NCBI GenBank assembly: GCA_963825615.1 | Contig: CAWGTV010000008.1 | Location: 620,001-684,000 of the forward strand | Length of the DNA stretch: 64,000 nucleotides | Source of the DNA: JAHEDT01 sp963825615 | Lineage (GTDB): Bacteria > Desulfobacterota > Desulfuromonadia > Desulfuromonadales > BM103 | Direction: 5' to 3' | In this document: one piece after another, positions 28,888 through 36,813 of the stretch | How the letters are laid out: every line of letters starts with the position of its first letter | How positions within the stretch are numbered: the first letter of the stretch is position 1 | Position numbers and translations under genes: made by a program | The notes under the pieces: model-generated | The model's input: the letters and a program-made list of their open reading frames with translations, nothing else | Database searches by the model: none | What the model was told of the DNA's origin: nothing

Positions 28888-29235
28888 TCAAAGGCGTCGG
28901 ACATCTTCACGCCGAAACAGTTCCAGGACATCATTGAGACGATTACGGATATTCCTGGCCAACTGCAGATCGTGCTCGAACATTTCGATGCGCCGCGAAC
29001 GGAAGTTCAGATAGGCAAAGGCAATATCAAGCTTGCGCAGGCTAGCGTTTTGTTGCAAATTGACCGCCTATTTGTCAATCTGCTTGGTGAGATTGTCGAC
29101 GGAAGCGGTCAACGCTATGGTCTTCCTAGCAATAATTTCCTCGCCAGGATCGACCGGTGTGGCCTAGGTGCGCAGCTCATCAACAGGAAAAGCACTCGTG
29201 TGCTGCAATAAATTCCTGTCACGGTTGTTCTCCAC
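28888..29235 (-). pseudogene. Small coiled-coil-like gene interrupted by two TAG codons
   Basis: From GTG 29235 (GAGGAGGAG upstream) to TGA 28888 the frame is 116 codons and open except for TAG at codons 24 and 56. The sequence reads ENNRDRNLLQHTSAFPVDELRT-tag-ATPVDPGEEII... and NLTKQIDK-tag-AVNLQQNASLRKLD, then a helical tail ending in LNDVLELFRREDVRRL. Both stops fit a single CAG-to-TAG (Gln) transition. I do not recognise the family. Suppression of amber codons cannot be excluded but nothing nearby supports it. Confidence 0.55.
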
Positions 29236-29286
29236 ATACCGTCTCCTCCTCATTGAAACTAAATGCAAAGCGCTTTTCACAATTAC

Positions 29287-29694
29287 TCAGCGATAGCCCT
29301 GTGCAAAGTTCTGTAGCCTTTCGTCCGTGAGCACCCAGGCCAGCTTGCTTGCGCAGTGGATATTCACCGTCGGTGTCACTGCGGCCGGGTTGTCAAGGGA
29401 GCCAAGGGCCACCATGCAGCGCCCGGGATAACCGCTGTTGCGGTTGAAGATCGGGGTACCGCAGTACCTGCAGAAATGCTTCGCAACCTTATCGCCCAAC
29501 TGATAGGTTGCCAAGCAGTCGTCGCCGGTTAAAAATACCAGTTTCCTTTCCCTGACTACCGCCAGACTCGAAAACGCACCCCCACTCGCTTTTTTGCACT
29601 GGTTGCAATGGCAATTGACAGCTAATGGTATGGCGGTGGTGATGCGGTATCGAACCGCTTTGCAGAAACAGGAACCGGTGATGGTGTTGGTCAT
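29287..29694 (-). CDS. GFA/CENP-V-family zinc-binding protein
   Basis: 135 residues. Zinc ligands of the GFA fold are visible: GSCFCKAVRY, NCHCNQCKKASGGAF, and FCRYCGTPIF. The family was named for glutathione-dependent formaldehyde activation, but most members have no proven reaction. Start at ATG 29694, overlapping the amidotransferase stop by ATGA, so the pair is translationally coupled. Confidence 0.88.
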   Translation of the reverse strand: MTNTITGSCFCKAVRYRITTAIPLAVNCHCNQCKKASGGAFSSLAVVRERKLVFLTGDDCLATYQLGDKVAKHFCRYCGTPIFNRNSGYPGRCMVALGSLDNPAAVTPTVNIHCASKLAWVLTDERLQNFAQGYR

Positions 29695-30416
29695 AAATAG
29701 CCTCCCTTGGCCGCCAGCTGGGCAAACGTTTCCAGGAGGCTGCTGGCCTGCGGCGTCTCCCGCAAGGCCTGCAACAATGCGCTGACCTCCCGGCCGGCCT
29801 GGGCCAAGCTGTCGGCCTGCTTCAGAATGTCGTCGCGTGCGATATCGAGGGTGAATTCCGGATGGAACTGTACGCCCCAGGCACATCGGCCAAGGCGAAA
29901 GGCCTGGTGCGGCTCAAAGTCACTCTCGGCGAGAAGCACAGCACCCGGCGGCAAGGCAAGGACCGACTGTGCATGGGAGACGTTAGCCGGGAACTCATGC
30001 GGCAGCCTGTTGAAAAGAGGGTCGCCAGCAGTCTCCGGGCGCAGCCTGACAGCAACCGTGCCAACTTCTTCACCTTGCGGGTGATAATCGACCCTGCCGC
30101 CCATGGCCCGGCCAAGCAGCTGATGCCCGTAGCAGATACCAAGCAAGGGGACCTGCTCTGCCAGGACCGTGGGAATCCACGCTTCGATCGCCAGGCTCCA
30201 CGGCAAATTGTCGGTGACCATACAATGCGCACCGGTGATGACGATACCGTGGCAGGCCGATGGTGCCGGCAGGTCCTCTCCCAGGAAGGCGTTGATCACC
30301 TGAACCTGACCGCGGTCGATGCCGAGACCGCAGGCAATCATCTCGTCGAAGTCACCGAATCTTTCAGCCGTATCGGCGAAGGTTGAACCGGCTTTGACAA
30401 TACAGAGCTTTTTCAT
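29691..30416 (-). CDS. Class I glutamine amidotransferase (GMP-synthase-like)
   Basis: 241 residues. Catalytic triad visible: nucleophile Cys in LLGICYGHQLLGRAMGG, then HPEF in GVQFHPEFTLD. Oxyanion-region VITGAHCMV is near residues 59-67. It is a stand-alone amidotransferase-like protein without a synthetase domain, like YfeJ/GuaA-related proteins that may act on gamma-glutamyl compounds. It overlaps the GFA gene and follows the PLP enzyme by 73 bp, so three genes form one likely unit. Confidence 0.88.
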   Translation of the reverse strand: MKKLCIVKAGSTFADTAERFGDFDEMIACGLGIDRGQVQVINAFLGEDLPAPSACHGIVITGAHCMVTDNLPWSLAIEAWIPTVLAEQVPLLGICYGHQLLGRAMGGRVDYHPQGEEVGTVAVRLRPETAGDPLFNRLPHEFPANVSHAQSVLALPPGAVLLAESDFEPHQAFRLGRCAWGVQFHPEFTLDIARDDILKQADSLAQAGREVSALLQALRETPQASSLLETFAQLAAKGGYL

Positions 30417-30489
30417 AAACGCAACTCGGGAAAAGTGAAGTTAGCCCCCTGGACGAGGGCTTGTGTGACATTAGGGAAAAATATACTGT

Positions 30490-31467
30490 TTAGAAGCTTT
30501 CAGGAGCATCACGAAAGAGCGCGGTCGAGAAGTACCGCTCCATGCGGTCGGGAAAAACGGTGACAATCCTTGCTGAGGGGTCCGCGTGCTTGGCCATCTC
30601 CAGGGCGGCAGCGTAGTTCAACCCACTGCTCGGTCCAACTGCGAAGCCTTTTTTGATCAAAGCACGCGTCGTCGCCAGAGCCTGTCCTTCGTCAACTTCG
30701 ACCGTAACCAGGTCGACCAGCTCCACCGAGCTCAGGATCTCCGACTGATTGTCCATGACACCCGGGACGCAAGTGCTGAAGCTGCAGCATTCGGCCTGCT
30801 GGAAACAACCGCAAGCGTAGTGAGCGTCGCCGCTGACGCACACGGGGCGGGCGAGCACCGGCGTTGTTTTGCAGCCAGCATCGCGGAATCCACTGTACAG
30901 GCCAACCAGGGTCCCCCCCGTGCCAACGCCACTCACCACGACGTCCACCGAACGGCCTGGGATTTCAGCGAGAATTTCGGCCGCAGTGCTGCGCCGATGG
31001 GCCTCGGCGTTGTCGATATTTTCAAACTGCTTGGGAAGAAAAGCACCCTCGTTGCGGGCCAGTTCCTGGGTCAGCGCAATGCAGCCGGCCATGCCTGCGG
31101 CCAACGGGGTCAAACGCACCGTACCGCCATAGGCGCGAATCATTTTGACTCGTTCGTTGCTGACGCCCTCGGGCATTACGGCGATGAATCTCAGCCCCAT
31201 CTGCGCACAAACCATCGCCATGGCGATACTGGTCGAGCCGCTCGAGGCTTCGCAGACCAGCGAGCCCGGCCCTAGCAAACCCTCGCGCCAGGCCTTGGAC
31301 AGGATGTATGCGGCGATGCGGTCTTTGGTGGAACCGGAGGGGTTGAGATATTCGAGCTTGCACCAGATAGCGACCAGATCGTCCTGCAAGCGGACTGGCT
31401 GCAACGGCGTCGGGGCAACTGACTCAACCAGGCGGCTGAGGATCGGTAGTTCGGCGTGGTTCGACAT
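30490..31467 (-). CDS. PLP-dependent cysteine synthase-family enzyme with a Cys-rich insert
   Basis: 325 residues, fold type II PLP enzyme. PLP lysine in LNPSGSTKDRIA, substrate loop ASSGSTSIAMA, phosphate-binding GVGTGGTLVG. Instead of the usual region before the C-terminal domain it has a cysteine-dense insert: RPVCVSGDAHYACGCFQQ then AECCSFSTCVPGV, seven Cys in about 35 residues, which could bind a metal or Fe-S cluster. It may act on cysteine, O-acetylserine or a related beta-substituted amino acid. Start at ATG 31467 (MSNHAEL) because it fits the family N-terminus. Confidence 0.85.
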   Translation of the reverse strand: MSNHAELPILSRLVESVAPTPLQPVRLQDDLVAIWCKLEYLNPSGSTKDRIAAYILSKAWREGLLGPGSLVCEASSGSTSIAMAMVCAQMGLRFIAVMPEGVSNERVKMIRAYGGTVRLTPLAAGMAGCIALTQELARNEGAFLPKQFENIDNAEAHRRSTAAEILAEIPGRSVDVVVSGVGTGGTLVGLYSGFRDAGCKTTPVLARPVCVSGDAHYACGCFQQAECCSFSTCVPGVMDNQSEILSSVELVDLVTVEVDEGQALATTRALIKKGFAVGPSSGLNYAAALEMAKHADPSARIVTVFPDRMERYFSTALFRDAPESF

Positions 31468-31535
31468 ATGTTTTCTCAAGACAGCCCCGTTATGGGCGGC
31501 AGCGAGGCGGCCTCCGGAGGCGCCTGTATCCGGGC

Positions 31536-31991
31536 CTATTCGATCAGGGCCTGTGAACTGATGTTGAAATGGTAGATTTCGAAATAGCCGCCGCGGTCCA
31601 AAAGTTTCATGTTGATCGTAGCATTGCCGTTGGCGTATTTCGCTTCGGTGTTGTATTCGACAATCGTCTGCTTGCCGATGATCGTTCCCTGATCCCGGTA
31701 AACATTTTCAAATTTCGGTTCGGCCAGGCTCTGCAGCGCTCCCAGCTTGGAAAAAGTGGCCATCCCCCGGACCAGTTTCTCCTCCGGAATGCTGGCTGAG
31801 ACTTCCGTCACCATGAGCGCCCTGGCCGCCGCAGGGTCCCACTGCGAAAGCTCTGGGATGACTTTTTTCAGGTATGGCACTGCGACGTCATCATAATCCG
31901 CGGATTGAAATTTCGGGTAGACGTAGGAGCCGATGATAATGGCAGTAATTGCCACGAACCAGACGGCCAGCATGATAAAGAATTTTTTCAC
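31536..31991 (-). CDS. Membrane-anchored hypothetical protein, NTF2/cystatin-like
   Basis: 151 residues. One N-terminal membrane helix (FFIMLAVWFVAITAIIIGSYVY), then a soluble domain with YLKKVIPELSQWDPAAARALM and a beta-rich end TIVEYNTEAKYANGNATINMKLLDRGGYFEIYHFNIS, which has the look of a cystatin/NTF2-like fold. I know no function. It is 68 bp upstream of the PLP gene and could be cotranscribed. Confidence 0.6.
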   Translation of the reverse strand: MKKFFIMLAVWFVAITAIIIGSYVYPKFQSADYDDVAVPYLKKVIPELSQWDPAAARALMVTEVSASIPEEKLVRGMATFSKLGALQSLAEPKFENVYRDQGTIIGKQTIVEYNTEAKYANGNATINMKLLDRGGYFEIYHFNISSQALIE

Positions 31992-32060
31992 AAAATGCCT
32001 TTCCTGATGTTGTTCCTGTTAAGGAACTTGTTTTTTTGGGGGGGGGTACGCCCCTGTCTG

Positions 32061-32684
32061 TCAATCTGCCAGCGCCAGTCGTGCGCCGAACCCGAGAAAA
32101 ACCCCTCCGGTCACCCGACGCAGGGCCTTTTGCATGCGGGCGGATTGCTTGAGGTGACGGGAAATCCCTCCGGCGGACAGGATTAAGGTGGTGTGTACGA
32201 TCCCGGCGATCAGGGCATGCATTGCGCCCATGGCACCGATTTTCAGCTCCGGATGGCTGGCTGCTGGGCTCACGAACTGCGGCAGCAGCGCCAGCATAAG
32301 CAGAGAAATCTTGGGGTTGAAGATGCTGACAAAGGCACCGTTGCGAAAAATCTTCCAGGTGGAGACTGCGCGGGTTTCTGCCCCGGCGGCCAAGTTCGAC
32401 CCGCCGCGAAAGTTGCGCCAGGCCAGGTGGACCAGGTACCCGGCGCCAAGCATTTTGAGCGCGTGGAAAGTCGCGGAAGAATACTGGAGAAGGGCGGCCA
32501 GGCCGAGAGCAACCGCAAGAGCGTGACAGAGGATACCGGTGGAATTGCCGAGATTGCCGATCATGCCGGCTTTGCGGCCACGGCCAAGGGTTGTCGATAG
32601 GGTGTAGGCCCAGCTGGGGCCGGGTGACAAGGCAATCAGCAGGCTCACTGAGGCAAAACCCAGGTAGGGTGTAAAATCGTACAT
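32061..32684 (-). CDS. LysE/RhtB-family amino acid exporter
   Basis: 207 residues with six membrane helices. Family motif SPGPSWAYTLSTTLGRGRKAGM near residues 24-45, GAGYLVHLAWRNFRGG, and FNPKISLLMLALLPQFV. Start at ATG 32684 (MYDFTPY). Exports an amino acid or derivative. It is divergent from rpsD, and a run of nine G lies just downstream of its end. Confidence 0.9.
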   Translation of the reverse strand: MYDFTPYLGFASVSLLIALSPGPSWAYTLSTTLGRGRKAGMIGNLGNSTGILCHALAVALGLAALLQYSSATFHALKMLGAGYLVHLAWRNFRGGSNLAAGAETRAVSTWKIFRNGAFVSIFNPKISLLMLALLPQFVSPAASHPELKIGAMGAMHALIAGIVHTTLILSAGGISRHLKQSARMQKALRRVTGGVFLGFGARLALAD

Positions 32685-32819
32685 CTGAACCTCGATACAT
32701 GGTTTTGACCGCACACGCGGCAACCGGAGGTTACCATTTTTAGCGGTAACGAGACCACCCCTAATTGTCACTGAATTAAGTCATCCTCCTTGGTCATAAA
32801 CACGCTGACGCAAAAATAG

Positions 32820-32863
32820 TTGACAAGTCCAGTCAGATTTAATAAAAATGAAAACCATTTTCA
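32820..32863 (+). promoter_or_regulatory. rpsD-paralogue promoter with Fur/Zur-like box
   Basis: TTGACA (32820-32825), 17-bp spacer, TAAAAA (32843-32848), then TGAAAAC-C-ATTTTCA (32849-32863). The last is a 7-1-7 inverted repeat matching the Fur-family core TGATAAT-N-ATTATCA at 11 of 14 positions and it covers the expected start of transcription, where a repressor would block. Confidence 0.6.
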
Positions 32864-32888
32864 AATAACCAAGGGAGAATCCAAACCT

Positions 32889-33512
32889 ATGGCCAAATTT
32901 ACCGGCCCCAAAGGCAAGCTCGTACGTCGTTTCGGCGTCAACATATTCGGCAACCCCAAGTATGACCGGCTCCTGGAACGTCGCAGCCATGGCCCAGGCC
33001 AGCACGGTCTCAATAATGCTGGTCGGCGTAAGGTGTCCGACTATGCCCAGCAGTTGATCGAGAAACAGAAGCTGCGCAACAGCTACGGGCTGCTGGAAAA
33101 ACCGTTCCGCCGGGTGTTCCGCAAGGCCCAGCAGATGCGTGGCGTCACCGGTGACAACCTACTCGTACTACTGGAAACCCGCCTTGATACAGTCGCGTTT
33201 CGGGCCGGTTTCGGCTGTACGCTGGTGCAGGCGCGGCAATTGGTGAATCACGGCCATCTCATGGTCAACGGCCACCGCGTGGATATTGCGTCATGCCGGG
33301 TCAAGCCTGGTGACGTCATCACCGTGCGCGACAGTGAAGCATCCAGGACTTTGGCCACCCGCTACCTCATGGAAAATCCTCGCTTAGCTGCCGCCGACTG
33401 GACCACGGTCGACCAGCAGGCGCTGACCGTTACTGTCAACCGCCTGCCGCAACGTGATGAAATTGCGGGCCCCGCCAACGAACAGTTGATCGTCGAACTT
33501 TACTCAAAATAA
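32889..33512 (+). CDS. rpsD: 30S ribosomal protein S4, cysteine-free paralogue
   Basis: 207 residues, complete S4: N-terminal MAKFTGPKGKLVRRFGVNIFG, the GPGQHG box, RNSYGLLEKPFRR, S4 RNA-binding domain GVTGDNLLVLLETRLDTVAFRAGFG, and NEQLIVELYSK at the end. The zinc-binding cysteines found in the C+ form of S4 are absent. The gene stands alone, away from the alpha operon (rpsM-rpsK-rpsD-rpoA), and sequence outside core motifs is divergent, so it is probably a second copy. Its promoter carries a Fur-family box, which suggests metal-responsive expression. Confidence 0.9.
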   Translation: MAKFTGPKGKLVRRFGVNIFGNPKYDRLLERRSHGPGQHGLNNAGRRKVSDYAQQLIEKQKLRNSYGLLEKPFRRVFRKAQQMRGVTGDNLLVLLETRLDTVAFRAGFGCTLVQARQLVNHGHLMVNGHRVDIASCRVKPGDVITVRDSEASRTLATRYLMENPRLAAADWTTVDQQALTVTVNRLPQRDEIAGPANEQLIVELYSK

Positions 33513-33562
33513 GCGTTGCCCGACCCCCGCTTGCCCGACTTATGCAAAAGGTTTATCGATTT

Positions 33563-34498
33563 TTAGTCGTGTTCGTGGCGGACAAGAGCGACGAGGCCCA
33601 TGCAGGCCACCAGCATGCCGCATAACCCGATCAGGTTCGGCAGGCTGGCCTGAAGGATCAGGATTTCCCCGGCCAGGGCAAACAGGACCTCGCTGGCCTG
33701 GGTGGCATCAACGGCAGCAAGCTTACTGGCGCTGTCAGCCATATTGCGGGCAGACAAGAACAGCGACGTGGCGATGACACCCGAGAAGAGTGCGACCAGG
33801 GCGACATTGATGTATTGACCAGGTGAGGGGGAGGCCGCCGCCGTAAAGAAAAAAAGCACCACCCAGAAGGGCATGCTGCCGACGGACAACAGGAAGACTT
33901 TGGCAAACGCATTGTTTAGCAGGTCGGCATCGACCTTGGGCAGCCCGGCTCGACCGTGTTTTGCTTCCCAGACGAGTTGATTGCCGAGGGGATAAAGGAC
34001 CGCCGCCACCAGGACCGGGATGGCACCAAGAAGCAGCGACAGGATGTCGTCTTTCGTGTCAACCTGGCTGATGTTAACCAGGACCACACCGATGAACACG
34101 ACGGCGCAATAGAGCCAGATACGCCTGGAGAAGGTCCTCCCGAAGAGTCTCAGCACAAACAACGAAGCGATGATCGTCATCTGCCAGGTCGTGGCCACCA
34201 CCCACCCCGGCGAGTGACCGGCGGCGAAGCAGATCAGGGCATAAAAGCCACCAAAGCCTACACTGCCGCTCATAATCCAGAATATCCAGTGCCGGGAGAG
34301 TTCCGCCAGAACCCGCCTGAAATATGCCAATCCCTTGACAGCACTGATCCCTGCGCCGAGCAAGGCCACCAAGTAGGCATACCTTAGTGCCGCCGACCAG
34401 TACCAGTGGCCGCCCTCGAGGCTCATGGCGCGGTTAAGGATAAATGTCGCGCTGAAGAACATGCCCGCAGCCAGACCGAAGATCATTAAGCGAAGCAT
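33563..34498 (-). CDS. DMT-superfamily multidrug/metabolite transporter (EmrE-like 10-TM)
   Basis: 311 residues, about ten membrane helices. N-terminal FGLAAGMFFSATFILNRAMS and GGHWYWSAALRYAYLV match the PF13536-type multidrug efflux group. The second half contains LYPLGNQLVWEAKHGR and SKLAAVDATQASEVLFALAGEIL, typical of that family. Start at ATG 34498; the longer frame upstream is not hydrophobic. Substrate unknown. Same strand as the ZIP gene 148 bp upstream. Confidence 0.8.
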   Translation of the reverse strand: MLRLMIFGLAAGMFFSATFILNRAMSLEGGHWYWSAALRYAYLVALLGAGISAVKGLAYFRRVLAELSRHWIFWIMSGSVGFGGFYALICFAAGHSPGWVVATTWQMTIIASLFVLRLFGRTFSRRIWLYCAVVFIGVVLVNISQVDTKDDILSLLLGAIPVLVAAVLYPLGNQLVWEAKHGRAGLPKVDADLLNNAFAKVFLLSVGSMPFWVVLFFFTAAASPSPGQYINVALVALFSGVIATSLFLSARNMADSASKLAAVDATQASEVLFALAGEILILQASLPNLIGLCGMLVACMGLVALVRHEHD

Positions 34499-34646
34499 AC
34501 CGTCTTTTGTACCGGGAAATGGCGCTGCCGCAATACGGCTGGCCTGATTGCACGAGGGAGAGCGGCATCCCGGGCTTGCCGACACGGCAATGACCCCGGC
34601 GGGAGCCTGGCATCAAACGTCTCTGGAGGGTGTGTGCCTATTCCGA

Positions 34647-35462
34647 TCACCCCAGGGCGACATCGAGGATCATCATGACCGCAAAGCCGGTCATGGTTGC
34701 CATGGTGACCAGGTCGATATGGGCCATGTTCCTTTGCGATTCCGGGATCAGCTCCTCCACCACCACAAAGATCATGGCGCCGGCAGCGAAACAGAGCGCG
34801 TAAGGAAGAATATGCTGCATGTACAGGACAAAAAACGCCCCGAGGACCCCGGCAATCGGTTCGACGATGCCGGACGCCTGACCCATCAAGAAACTTTTCC
34901 ACTTGGACATCCCTTCCCGGCGCAGGGGCATGGAAACCGCGGTCCCTTCGGGAAAGTTCTGAATGCCGATACCGATGGCCAAGGCAATGGCCCCACCGAT
35001 TGTCGCTGAAGGCAGGCCCGCGGCAACCGCGCCAAAAGCGACGCCGACTGCCAGCCCTTCTGGGATGTTATGCAGGGTGATGGCAAGCACCAGCAGGGTG
35101 CTGCGTTGCCAGGAGGTTTTCACCCCTTCGCTCTTGTTGATGCTCAGGCCGGGATGAAGATGGGGGAGGAAGCGGTCGGTCAGACGCATGAAAATGCCGC
35201 CGCCCATGAAGCCGATGACCGCCGTCAGCCAGGGGGTGTGGCCCAACTGCTCTGCCATTTCGATCCCCGGCGCGAGCAGCGACCAGAAGCTTGCCGCAAT
35301 CATGACGCCCGCGGCAAAGCCAAGCATTGAATCCATGACCTTTTGATTCAACGCCCGGGTAAAGAACACCAGCGAGGCACCGGCGGCCGTGACACCCCAG
35401 GTAAAGAGCGTCGCCAATAGGGCCTGAGTGACGGGACTGAATTGTAGAAAGAACTCGCTCAT
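34647..35462 (-). CDS. ZIP-family metal transporter (second paralogue)
   Basis: 271 residues, eight predicted helices. ZIP metal-site helices: ITLHNIPEGLAVGVAFG and GIGIQNFPEGTAVSMPL (Q in place of the second His). Unlike the copy at 18596-19426 it has a shorter cytoplasmic loop (LPHLHPGLSINKSEG). Related to the gufA/ZIP11-like group. It lies near the rpsD paralogue with the Fur-like box, but I saw no matching box upstream of this gene. Confidence 0.92.
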   Translation of the reverse strand: MSEFFLQFSPVTQALLATLFTWGVTAAGASLVFFTRALNQKVMDSMLGFAAGVMIAASFWSLLAPGIEMAEQLGHTPWLTAVIGFMGGGIFMRLTDRFLPHLHPGLSINKSEGVKTSWQRSTLLVLAITLHNIPEGLAVGVAFGAVAAGLPSATIGGAIALAIGIGIQNFPEGTAVSMPLRREGMSKWKSFLMGQASGIVEPIAGVLGAFFVLYMQHILPYALCFAAGAMIFVVVEELIPESQRNMAHIDLVTMATMTGFAVMMILDVALG

Positions 35463-35685
35463 CGTGATGGTCTGCCGTTTCTAACTTGTCTGATGGGTTA
35501 GAGTGAATTTGGATGGATGTTCACATAGTTATGTCATTGACGTTATAATCTGTGTTGCCAAGACGTACAGTGCCGATTTTAGCTTAAAATTCTCAGGTTC
35601 AGCTATCATTTTGCTTTGCGCGCTTTTGTTAAGGCCGGCAAGAGGCTAGAATTAAAAGCAGACCAGAAGATCAAGGGGAACCATC

Positions 35686-36264
35686 ATGGCAGATACGACA
35701 AAGCCGATCAAGGTCGACAAGCTCTCACCTAAAAAACCGCACGGTCTGATCGTGGTGATCACCGGCAACGGCAAGGGGAAAACGAGCAGTGCCATGGGGA
35801 TGGTCCTTCGGGCCAGCGGCCATGGCCTGAAAAGCTGTATTATCCAGTTCATGAAGGGGGACCTGTATTCCGGCGAATGGGACGGGATCAAACTCCTTGG
35901 CGATCTGGCCGAACTGCATGCCACTGGCATGGGTTTCTGTGGCATCCAGGGCAATCCCTATACCCGTGCCGAGCACCGTGCCAGCGCCCAGCGTGCGATC
36001 GAGCTGGCCCGGGCCAAGATCGACAGCGGTGCTTTCGACATTGTCATTCTTGATGAAATTAACAATGCCCTGCAACTCAAATTGATCGACCTGGAACAGA
36101 TTCTCACACTGGTCAAGGGGAAGCCTGAGCTGCTGCACCTAGTGCTGACCGGGCGTAACGCACATCCGGAGGTCATCGAACTGGCGGACACGGTCAGCGA
36201 GGTCTGTGAAGTCAAGCACGCCTATCGCAAGGATATCGAACCGCAGCCCGGAATTGATTATTGA
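35686..36264 (+). CDS. cobO: Cob(I)yrinic acid a,c-diamide adenosyltransferase
   Basis: 192 residues. P-loop ITGNGKGKTSSAMGMVLRASGHG, then SCIIQFMKGDLYSGEW, Walker-B-like FDIVILDEINNAL, and VLTGRNAHPEVIELADTVSEV with the terminal basic YRKDIEPQPGIDY. This is the BtuR/CobO/CobP family, which transfers the adenosyl group of ATP to cob(I)alamin precursors. No cobalamin riboswitch is visible in the 220 bp upstream. It is isolated from other cobalamin genes. Confidence 0.94.
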   Translation: MADTTKPIKVDKLSPKKPHGLIVVITGNGKGKTSSAMGMVLRASGHGLKSCIIQFMKGDLYSGEWDGIKLLGDLAELHATGMGFCGIQGNPYTRAEHRASAQRAIELARAKIDSGAFDIVILDEINNALQLKLIDLEQILTLVKGKPELLHLVLTGRNAHPEVIELADTVSEVCEVKHAYRKDIEPQPGIDY

Positions 36265-36277
36265 CGACCGTAGCATT

Positions 36278-36703
36278 TCACCGCCAGCCGATCGGTTGGT
36301 AGCCTTTCTCCCGCAAACATTGATCAACGAAGCGCATGTATATCTGCGTCGGCTCCGAGGCGTCGAAGGCTCCGCCGACCAAAGTTGCCGTGGCGGCACC
36401 GGCGCCACCGATTGCCGCTCCCTGCCCCACGCTCGAGCTCGAAGAAATCGCGCCAACGACCGCCCCGGTTGCACCGCCGACGGCACCGGCCTTGGCGGTG
36501 CTTTTGGCTAGGTCCTCCCCCTTGCCCGAATTGGCGCCACTGGCTTCGGCGGCGCGCATGCAGGCAGCGATGTCCGCATCGGCCTGCGGCTGGCCGACCC
36601 TGGTCAGGTGGGGGTTAGGATAAAGCACCGGCCTTTTCGAGCTGGCACAGCCGAAAAGGGTCAGGGTCACGAAGAGCAGCAGCATTCCTAGCGTTGTTTT
36701 CAT
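36278..36703 (-). CDS. Glycine-zipper outer-membrane lipoprotein
   Basis: 141 residues. Lipoprotein signal ending LTLFGC (Cys19), then a glycine/alanine-rich membrane-inserting segment AGAVGGATGAVVGAI...GAAIGGAGAATATLVGGAF (about 75-115) and a C-terminal soluble tail with one Cys (QCLREKGYQPIGW). The YMGG/Gly-zipper type is often tied to the cell envelope. Convergent with cobO (14 bp). It lies 111 bp downstream of the vWA operon on the same strand and may belong to it. Confidence 0.78.
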   Translation of the reverse strand: MKTTLGMLLLFVTLTLFGCASSKRPVLYPNPHLTRVGQPQADADIAACMRAAEASGANSGKGEDLAKSTAKAGAVGGATGAVVGAISSSSSVGQGAAIGGAGAATATLVGGAFDASEPTQIYMRFVDQCLREKGYQPIGWR

Positions 36704-36813
36704 GATGCTCCCTGTCAAGATTGAACTTCTGTCATCAGATCATATATGGGGTCAGTATAGCGCAGAGTTGCCCGCAGAACAAAAACTTGCTCACCTTCTT
36801 GCCGTACTCTCAG

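Noticed and set aside
28882..29211. 109-codon plus-strand frame
   Set aside because: It is antisense to the amber-interrupted pseudogene, which has the better ribosome site and protein-like composition.
28888..29235. Pyrrolysine-containing protein
   Set aside because: Two TAG codons in a short gene with Gln-compatible context are better explained by C-to-T decay; no pyl genes in the window.
35463..35685. Cobalamin riboswitch before cobO
   Set aside because: The spacer is about 220 bp and lacks the B12-box; no such structure was recognisable.
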